From positions 1 to 8,184 of the forward strand of contig JAWOEH010000203.1 in the NCBI GenBank assembly GCA_046482855.1: a DNA stretch of 8,184 nt. The letters run 5' to 3'. The position numbers were made by a program, and so were the translations under genes. This DNA is from CAYVSF01 sp046482855 (lineage in GTDB: Bacteria > Bacteroidota > Bacteroidia > Bacteroidales > UBA12077). Below the pieces are notes generated by a model. It had not been told where the DNA came from. It saw only the letters and a program-made list of their open reading frames with translations, and did no database searches. Below are positions 1-4,724 of this stretch, piece after piece; the first letter of the stretch is position 1; each line of letters opens with the position of its first letter.

Positions 1-63
1 ACAAAATGCTCTGGTAAGAATACGCGCAGCATGGAAGATTAACAATTATTTCATATTACAGGA
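1..63. other. left edge, no supportable gene
   Basis: This stretch precedes the arsenic operon promoter. Two + strand frames are open from the window edge: one stops at a TAA at 40-42, the other at a TGA at 77-79. Either could be the tail of an upstream gene, but too few codons are visible to identify a protein. The second would run into the arsR promoter. Confidence 0.3.
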
Positions 64-102
64 TTGGTCGTTTTTTTGACGTGACGTATATTTGCGTCAA
101 AA
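64..102 (+). promoter_or_regulatory. arsR operon promoter with overlapping ArsR operator
   Basis: A TTG at 64-66 is followed after 20 bases by TATATTTG at 87-94, which fits the Bacteroidota primary-sigma consensus (-33 TTG, -7 TAnnTTTG). A perfect 8-bp inverted repeat, TTTTGACG (74-81) and CGTCAAAA (95-102), flanks the -7 element with 13 bases between the arms. Dimeric winged-helix ArsR repressors bind such dyads, so this is inferred to be the autoregulatory operator. Transcription would start near 99-101, giving a leader of only about 10 bases before the arsR ATG. Confidence 0.8.
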
Positions 103-110
103 CAAAATAG

Positions 111-443
111 ATGGTACTTGCAAAAACAGGCTTATTTGATACGGATTTACAGGAAGGTGCATTGCTTTTTAAAGCCTTATCGCATCCAGCGCGATTACAC
201 ATTTTGCGCTACCTGTCCCAGATAAAGAGTTGTATCACAGGAGATATTTCGGAAGAACTGCCCCTTAGCCGTACCACCGTAAATCAACATCTTGCCGAGT
301 TAAAAAAAGCAGGACTTATTCAGGGACATGTGAGCGGAAAAAAAACGAATTATTGTCTTAACCCAATTATAATTAACCAACTAAAGAGTTTTTGCGATTC
401 TTTTTTTGAAGATATTGAAACAAATGATTTTAAATGTGAATAA
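111..443 (+). CDS. arsR: ArsR-family arsenite-responsive repressor
   Basis: This is a 110-residue ArsR/SmtB-family winged-helix repressor, expected to bind its own promoter and to be released by arsenite. The N-terminal helix carries LFKALSHPARLHILRYL (about residues 19-35), the family signature. The recognition helix region is LSRTTVNQHLAELKKAGLI (52-70), followed by a wing containing GKKTNYCL. The classical CxC arsenic-binding motif of E. coli ArsR is absent. Cysteines sit at 41, 82, 95 and 109; Cys41 and Cys95 are candidate ligands by inference only. The ATG is 9 bases after the operator and has no clear Shine-Dalgarno, which is usual for this phylum. The stop lies 2 bases before arsC, so the two genes are co-transcribed. 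The ars context makes an arsenic role much more likely than another metal. Confidence 0.93.
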   Translation: MVLAKTGLFDTDLQEGALLFKALSHPARLHILRYLSQIKSCITGDISEELPLSRTTVNQHLAELKKAGLIQGHVSGKKTNYCLNPIIINQLKSFCDSFFEDIETNDFKCE

Positions 444-445
444 TT

Positions 446-871
446 ATGAAGATTCTTATTTTATGCACCGGTAACAGTTGCCGAAGTCAAATGGCACATG
501 GTTTTTTACAGTCGTTTGATAAAAACCTTTATGTACGTTCAGCCGGAACTGAAGCATCCGGAAAGCTTAACGAAAAGGCAGTTGCTGTGATGAGAGAAAT
601 TGGCATTGACATCAGCCACCACACATCTGATTCTGTGGATTTATATCTCGACCAGGAATGGGATTATGTGATTACCGTATGTGGGGGAGCTAATGAAGCG
701 TGCCCGGCCTTTATGGGCAAGGTTAAACACCGCGTGCATATGGGCTTTGAAGATCCATCGGAAGCAACAGGCAGCGATGAATACGTCTGGAATGAGTTCC
801 GTAAAATCCGTGATGGGATTAAGGAGGCTTTTTATACGTTTTATAATGAGGAGGTTGTGCCGAGCTTATAA
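446..871 (+). CDS. arsC: Arsenate reductase, thioredoxin-coupled LMW-phosphatase type
   Basis: This 141-residue cytoplasmic enzyme is expected to reduce arsenate to arsenite, which the downstream Acr3 exports. It has the low-molecular-weight tyrosine phosphatase P-loop CTGNSCRS at residues 7-14 (CX5R). Cys7, Cys12, Cys79 and Cys86 match Cys10, Cys15, Cys82 and Cys89 of Staphylococcus aureus plasmid pI258 ArsC at a constant offset of three. These include the three catalytic cysteines of the thioredoxin-linked mechanism. The general-acid Asp is in EDP (Asp103). The redox pair Cys79/Cys86 argues against a plain tyrosine phosphatase. The length is close to the family's usual 130-140. The start is the only ATG ahead of the P-loop and lies 2 bases after the arsR stop. 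Confidence 0.93.
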   Translation: MKILILCTGNSCRSQMAHGFLQSFDKNLYVRSAGTEASGKLNEKAVAVMREIGIDISHHTSDSVDLYLDQEWDYVITVCGGANEACPAFMGKVKHRVHMGFEDPSEATGSDEYVWNEFRKIRDGIKEAFYTFYNEEVVPSL

Positions 872-950
872 ATTGAGGGGTTTAATATTCTGATAGTTAA
901 TATGAAAAATCGATCTTTCAAGTACACTCAATGCTTAATTTTTTGAAATT

Positions 951-1982
951 ATGGATACACAAGAACGGAAAATAGGTTTTTTTGAAAAATATCTGACCAT
1001 CTGGGTAGCTTTAGGCATCCTTGGAGGAATTGGAATCGGGCACTTTGCCGGCGATTCCATTGAGGTAATTAGCAGCCTTGAGATAGCAAAGGTGAATATT
1101 CCCGTAGCTATTCTAATTTGGCTGATGATTTATCCCATGATGTTACAAATTGATTTCTCCAGTATTCGGAAAATCGGGAAACGTCCCAAAGGAGTTGTAC
1201 TTACGTTAGTTGTCAACTGGCTTATAAAGCCTTTCACCATGGCGTTTTTTGCCTGGTTGTTTTTTGCTAATATTTATCAGGCCTGGATTAGTCCTGAGCT
1301 AGCCGGCGAATATATTGCCGGAGCTATTATACTGGGTGCTGCTCCTTGTACTGCTATGGTGTTTGTATGGTCCTACCTGACCAATGGCGATCCAAACTAT
1401 ACACTTGTTCAGGTGTCGATTAATGATCTCATTATCCTGGTAGCTTTTGTGCCTATTGTAGGCTTATTGCTTGGTATTACAAATATCTCCATACCTTATG
1501 ATACGCTTATTGCCAGTGTTCTTATTTTTGTTGTAGTGCCGCTGGTTGCCGGGGTTATTACACAGAAAGTTTTACTGAAAAGTCATGGACAGGAGTGGTT
1601 CAAAAGTGTTTTTTTACCCAAATTAAAACCAGTAAGTATTGTCGCCTTACTTGTTACATTGGTGTTGCTTTTTGCTTTTCAGGGGCAGAATATTTTAAAG
1701 AACCCCTTTATTATATTACTAGCTGCTGTTCCCCTGGTAATCCAGACCTATTTTATCTTCTTTCTTACCTGGTTTGCCGGTAGAAAGTTGAAACTGCCTC
1801 ATCCGGTATGTTCTCCCGCAGCCATGATAGGAGCCAGTAACTTTTTTGAATTGGCTGTAGCGGTGGCTATTTCACTCTTTGGACTCCAATCGCCAGCAGC
1901 TCTTGTAACCGTTGTTGGTGTGTTGGTGGAAGTGCCGGTTATGTTGTCGCTAGTAGCCTTGGCCAATAAATGGAAGTACTAA
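951..1982 (+). CDS. acr3: Acr3-family arsenite efflux permease
   Basis: This 343-residue inner-membrane protein of the BART superfamily expels arsenite using the proton motive force. About ten hydrophobic segments are visible from residue 15 to 338. The hallmark TM4 segment GAAPCTAMVFVWSYL contains Cys133, and GASNFFELAVAVA in the TM9 region contains Glu300. These align with Cys138 and Glu305 of the Alkaliphilus metalliredigens protein, both essential there, at a constant offset of five. The conserved NGDPNYTLVQVSINDL loop follows TM4. The length is typical of Acr3 and differs from the unrelated, roughly 430-residue ArsB family. A 79-base gap separates it from arsC without an obvious promoter or terminator, so it should belong to the same operon. 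The ATG at 951 precedes a short cytoplasmic N-terminus (TQERKIGFFEKYLT). Confidence 0.95.
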   Translation: MDTQERKIGFFEKYLTIWVALGILGGIGIGHFAGDSIEVISSLEIAKVNIPVAILIWLMIYPMMLQIDFSSIRKIGKRPKGVVLTLVVNWLIKPFTMAFFAWLFFANIYQAWISPELAGEYIAGAIILGAAPCTAMVFVWSYLTNGDPNYTLVQVSINDLIILVAFVPIVGLLLGITNISIPYDTLIASVLIFVVVPLVAGVITQKVLLKSHGQEWFKSVFLPKLKPVSIVALLVTLVLLFAFQGQNILKNPFIILLAAVPLVIQTYFIFFLTWFAGRKLKLPHPVCSPAAMIGASNFFELAVAVAISLFGLQSPAALVTVVGVLVEVPVMLSLVALANKWKY

Positions 1983-2063
1983 CAATGGAAACCAGTATAA
2001 GCTCTGTTCGTTTATTTGTGCCGTTTAAAGCACCTTGATATAACCTCATTAGAGAACTCATTT

Positions 2064-2108
2064 GCCCCGTGCATACTTAACTAAGGCTAAGTATACACGG
2101 GGCTTTTT
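2064..2108 (+). terminator. intrinsic terminator of the ars operon
   Basis: A 16-bp stem (2064-2079 with 2088-2103) has a single C/A mismatch and an 8-base loop. Its base is GC-rich (GCCCCGTG/CACGGGGC) and it is followed directly by TTTTT at 2104-2108. It lies 82 bases after the acr3 stop. On the - strand it would be followed by AAATGAG, not a U-run, so it should act mainly on the + strand. Confidence 0.85.
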
Positions 2109-2348
2109 GTGCCCGAAAAAATTATCAAATGCCGGGAATAGCGATCTTTCTATTCGCGTAATTTCGGCGTATCCCGAAAAATGGAAAAGGGTTGTATCTT
2201 GGTAATAGTGTAGCGATTTTTCGGGACTTCCACCACAAATCGGGGACATGGGTAAGAGGCTGTTTGAAGTGCTTCTAATGCTTAAGTTGGTTATTCATAG
2301 ACCATCACATCTTAGAGCATAAATCCCGGATGACATGGTTGTAGCATC
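2109..2348. other. non-coding gap between ars terminator and sigma gene
   Basis: No gene is supported here. A 63-codon open frame on the - strand (2249 to 2058) runs through the ars terminator and matches no family I recognise. The left half is dense in short palindromes. The right half (2227-2348) shows no clear structure. As the 3' flank of the - strand sigma gene it should contain that gene's terminator, but none with a U-tract stands out immediately after the stop. Confidence 0.5.
2112..2226. repeat. cluster of inverted and direct repeats around CCCGAAAAA
   Basis: CCCGAAAAA occurs directly at 2112-2120 and 2173-2181, and its complement occurs at 2217-2225. The last two belong to a perfect 11-bp inverted repeat, TCCCGAAAAAT (2172-2182) and ATTTTTCGGGA (2216-2226). 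Smaller hairpins are GAATAG/CTATTC (2136-2141, 2150-2155) and TTTCGG/CCGAAA (2162-2167, 2174-2179). It may be a decayed small mobile element or a structured RNA region; nothing decides between these. Confidence 0.45.
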
Positions 2349-2891
2349 TCAGAAAAGGAAAAAATAACAAAAAATGCCTTGTCGGATAGTTTTTAAGGCC
2401 AGGCTTACCTGGCTTTCTACATTTCGTTTGCTGGTATTTAACTCTTTGGCAATCTCATTATTCGAAAGTCCTTGTTTTCGGAGTTTGTATATCTTCTTTC
2501 GTTGAGGAGGCATCTTTTCCACAATCATTTCAATTAATAGGGCTTTTTCAAAGGCAATGTATTCATCTTCCGGACTGTAAGCAAAGTTTTCGTTACACTG
2601 TGTATTCACAATGGAATTCGAAAGATGCTTTCTTTTTAGGAGATTGATGGCTTTATTTTTGGCAATGGTATACAGGTAGGAGTCGAAGGATTTTTCCGGA
2701 ATGATCTTTTTATGGTTTTGCCATAACTCTACAAAAATATCTTCAGCAATCTCTTCGGCATCCGACGTGGATTTTACATAACCAAATATAAATGTACTGA
2801 TTTTTAGGTAATAAAAACTAAAAATCTTTTCGAAAGCCGAATGATCTCCTTGTTTTAGCGCATATATTGTCGAGCTGTTAATTTTTGTCAT
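2349..2891 (-). CDS. ECF RNA polymerase sigma factor (FecI/RpoE-like, Bacteroidota type)
   Basis: This 180-residue sigma-70 family protein contains only regions 2 and 4, typical of group 4 (ECF) factors. Region 2 spans about residues 15-88, with a core of YVKSTSDAEEIAEDIFVELWQ and the DNA-contacting FDSYLYTIAKNKAINLLKR. Region 4 spans about 118-170, with MPPQRKKIYKLRKQGLSNNEIA and a helix-turn-helix recognition helix around TSKRNVESQV. The C-terminus ends in a strongly hydrophobic IFCYFFLF tail, which many Bacteroidota ECF factors share. The likely partner is the FecR-like anti-sigma encoded divergently at 3717-4706, with the receptor at 4725-7430 as sensor. Unlike the common sigma-FecR-receptor order on one strand, this gene is divergent from its partners. 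The ATG at 2891 is chosen because no other start lies upstream of region 2, although it sits almost on its own promoter. Confidence 0.93.
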   Translation of the reverse strand: MTKINSSTIYALKQGDHSAFEKIFSFYYLKISTFIFGYVKSTSDAEEIAEDIFVELWQNHKKIIPEKSFDSYLYTIAKNKAINLLKRKHLSNSIVNTQCNENFAYSPEDEYIAFEKALLIEMIVEKMPPQRKKIYKLRKQGLSNNEIAKELNTSKRNVESQVSLALKTIRQGIFCYFFLF

Positions 2892-2898
2892 TTCCTCT

Positions 2899-2928
2899 CA
2901 AAGATAGATTTTCTAGTTCAGTGCGCAA
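2899..2928 (-). promoter_or_regulatory. promoter of the ECF sigma gene
   Basis: Read on the - strand, TTG (2928-2926) is followed after exactly 19 bases by TATCTTTG (2906-2899), a full match to the Bacteroidota -33/-7 consensus. Only 7 bases (2892-2898) separate the -7 element from the sigma ATG at 2891, so transcription would begin at or within a few bases of the start codon. This suggests basal expression by the primary sigma factor and a leaderless or near-leaderless mRNA. Confidence 0.65.
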
Positions 2929-3009
2929 GGCATGGAGAGATCAATAAATTTTGTGAAAATAGTTATTGAGTTTTTCCGGGTTCGATTGTATTAAAAGAAA
3001 ACAGTAGAT

Positions 3010-3705
3010 ATGCAGTTATATTTTTTAAAGATCCTTTTTCTACCTATTTTCCTCTTTTCGGCATTTTGTGTTCAAGCACAAGAGGTGTTGGACGATTCTG
3101 TTTTTGTAAATAGTGCCATGCAAAACAATATGTCCGTTCAGTTTGACATGGAAAACCCATACTTCGGATTTTCCATGCCATTGTTACCAGGCAGGGACAG
3201 CATCAGGTTGATGAAAAACGGACAGGAGAATATAGCTTCGATGCAAAGGTCATTGACACAGCGTGCTGCCCTTTTTTCGGAGACTGATTTAACTGAGAGT
3301 GGACCTAAATTCCCGGGTTTGGCTGATTATAAAAACGATGGTGGCACCTTGGGTGGTTTCAAGCTGTTGCAAGACTGGGGTTTATCTTACGGAGCATTTT
3401 TCAGCAAACAGTATGATTATCATCTTTCGGCAAAACAAATTGTATTGGGCGCCAATCTTTTGCTGGAATATCAATTATCCGACAGGCTCCGGTTTTTGAT
3501 TGAGGGACAATATGTTACAGAAGGAGATGGTAACTCCCCGATTTTTAAGGAATCTACACTATTTCCTACAAGCCATGTGGCTACGGGATTTAGGTATAAA
3601 GCAGGAAAACAATCCGGAATTTCCTTAGGGATTGAATATCAATACAATCGACAAGAAAAGAGGTGGAAGCCTGAATCAGGCGGAAAGATGCTTTTAAAAT
3701 TTTAA
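3010..3705 (+). CDS. secreted, probable outer-membrane beta-barrel protein of unknown function
   Basis: I do not recognise a family for this 231-residue protein. It begins with a signal peptide (MQLYFLKILFLPIFLFSAFCVQA, with likely cleavage before QE near residue 24). The cysteine in it lacks a good lipobox because Phe is at -1. Residues 25-110 are polar and may be a periplasmic segment or loop. Residues from about 113 alternate hydrophobic and polar positions with turns, for example LSAKQIVLGANLLLEYQLSDRLRFLIEGQYV and SGISLGIEYQYN, consistent with about six transmembrane beta-strands. The last residue is Phe (KMLLKF), as in many outer-membrane barrels. It is the first gene of the operon, 11 bases before the anti-sigma gene and divergent from the sigma gene. 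That position implies a role tied to the receptor or its regulation, but no function can be assigned. Confidence 0.8.
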   Translation: MQLYFLKILFLPIFLFSAFCVQAQEVLDDSVFVNSAMQNNMSVQFDMENPYFGFSMPLLPGRDSIRLMKNGQENIASMQRSLTQRAALFSETDLTESGPKFPGLADYKNDGGTLGGFKLLQDWGLSYGAFFSKQYDYHLSAKQIVLGANLLLEYQLSDRLRFLIEGQYVTEGDGNSPIFKESTLFPTSHVATGFRYKAGKQSGISLGIEYQYNRQEKRWKPESGGKMLLKF

Positions 3706-3716
3706 CAACCAGTGCT

Positions 3717-4706
3717 ATGAACATGAATGGCAAGTTTTGGAAAAAGGAGATAGTCAAGCTCTATACAAAGAATCGATTTTCGGAGAGTACAGAAGAGAAA
3801 GTTCAGAAATGGTTAGTGCAGAATGCCGAAGATGAAGAGGTTGATATGGCGATGAAAGCTCATTGGGATAAAATAAAAACCACAAAGCACCCCTCTGCAT
3901 TGCGTGTATTAAATCGGATTAATGCAAAAACTGGTATACCTGCAAAATCAGCATTTGCAATTGGACGAAGAGCTGCTATAAGAATGGCAGCTGTTTTTAT
4001 CATGCTGATGGCGATAAGCAGTGTATGGCTCTATGTACATAATCAAAATAAGGCAACATTTATCCGGGTTGCTGCTGCATACGGCGAAACAAAGCGTATA
4101 ATCCTCCCCGATCAGTCAGAAATCTGGCTTAACTCGGGCAGTTCGTTGCAATATCCCGAAGATTTTGAACAGAAACAACGTTTGGTAACGCTTACAGGTG
4201 AAGCATATTTTTCTGTTACAAAAGATGCTGGCAGCCCTTTTGTTGTTGAGGCGAATGATATCAAAGTACGGGTGTTAGGCACAAAATTTAATGTAAAGGC
4301 TTATCCGGAAGATCGACAAATAGTGGCGACATTACAGGAGGGAAAGATAGAAGTTGTAACCGCCGATAATGTGAAGCAACAATTATTGCCTAATGAGCAG
4401 TTGACCTACAATTGTAAAACTGCTGCCTTACAAGTTGAGCGAATAAATTCTGAGTATATTCCCGATTGGAAAAATGGCAGACTGCTGTTTTTTGAAGAAA
4501 CATTGGACGACATTCTGCAAACACTCAGCAGGCGTTATAATGTTGCTTTTAATGTAGATGAATCAATTGATTTAACGGGTGAGCGCTACACAATGAAGTT
4601 TCAAAAAGATGAAGATCTTGATCAGGTGCTATGGGTTTTATCGGAACTTGCCCGTGATTTGTCCTTCAGCCAGAAGAATGGAAAAATTATTGTACAAAAA
4701 AAGTAA
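3717..4706 (+). CDS. FecR-like transmembrane anti-sigma factor
   Basis: This 329-residue inner-membrane regulator is expected to hold the ECF sigma factor until signalled by the outer-membrane receptor. The cytoplasmic N-terminus (1-85) includes YTKNRFSESTEEKVQKWL, typical of the sigma-binding part. A single membrane segment lies near residues 87-106 (AAIRMAAVFIMLMAISSVWL). The periplasmic FecR domain follows (about 115-215), with GETKRIILPDQSEIWLNSGSSL, LTGEAYFSV and VLGTKFNVKAY. The C-terminal DUF4974-like domain (about 257-325) contains FFEETLDDILQTLSRRYNV. This order is standard for Bacteroidota FecR proteins and the length is normal. Two in-frame ATGs (3717 and 3723) are possible starts; the first is used. 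The downstream receptor begins 18 bases after its stop. The absence of the sigma gene directly upstream on the same strand is unusual. Confidence 0.93.
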   Translation: MNMNGKFWKKEIVKLYTKNRFSESTEEKVQKWLVQNAEDEEVDMAMKAHWDKIKTTKHPSALRVLNRINAKTGIPAKSAFAIGRRAAIRMAAVFIMLMAISSVWLYVHNQNKATFIRVAAAYGETKRIILPDQSEIWLNSGSSLQYPEDFEQKQRLVTLTGEAYFSVTKDAGSPFVVEANDIKVRVLGTKFNVKAYPEDRQIVATLQEGKIEVVTADNVKQQLLPNEQLTYNCKTAALQVERINSEYIPDWKNGRLLFFEETLDDILQTLSRRYNVAFNVDESIDLTGERYTMKFQKDEDLDQVLWVLSELARDLSFSQKNGKIIVQKK

Positions 4707-4724
4707 CCCAAAATAAATGTGCTT

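Noticed and set aside
902..946. 14-codon open frame (MKNRSFKYTQCLIF) ending 4 bases before the acr3 start
   Set aside because: It could be a leader peptide, but there is no ribosome binding site, no attenuator-like hairpin and no known precedent in ars operons; a frame this short is expected by chance.
2058..2249. 63-codon - strand frame in the ars-sigma gap
   Set aside because: It reads through the ars terminator hairpin and the palindrome cluster, has no promoter or ribosome binding site that I can see, and matches no family I recognise.
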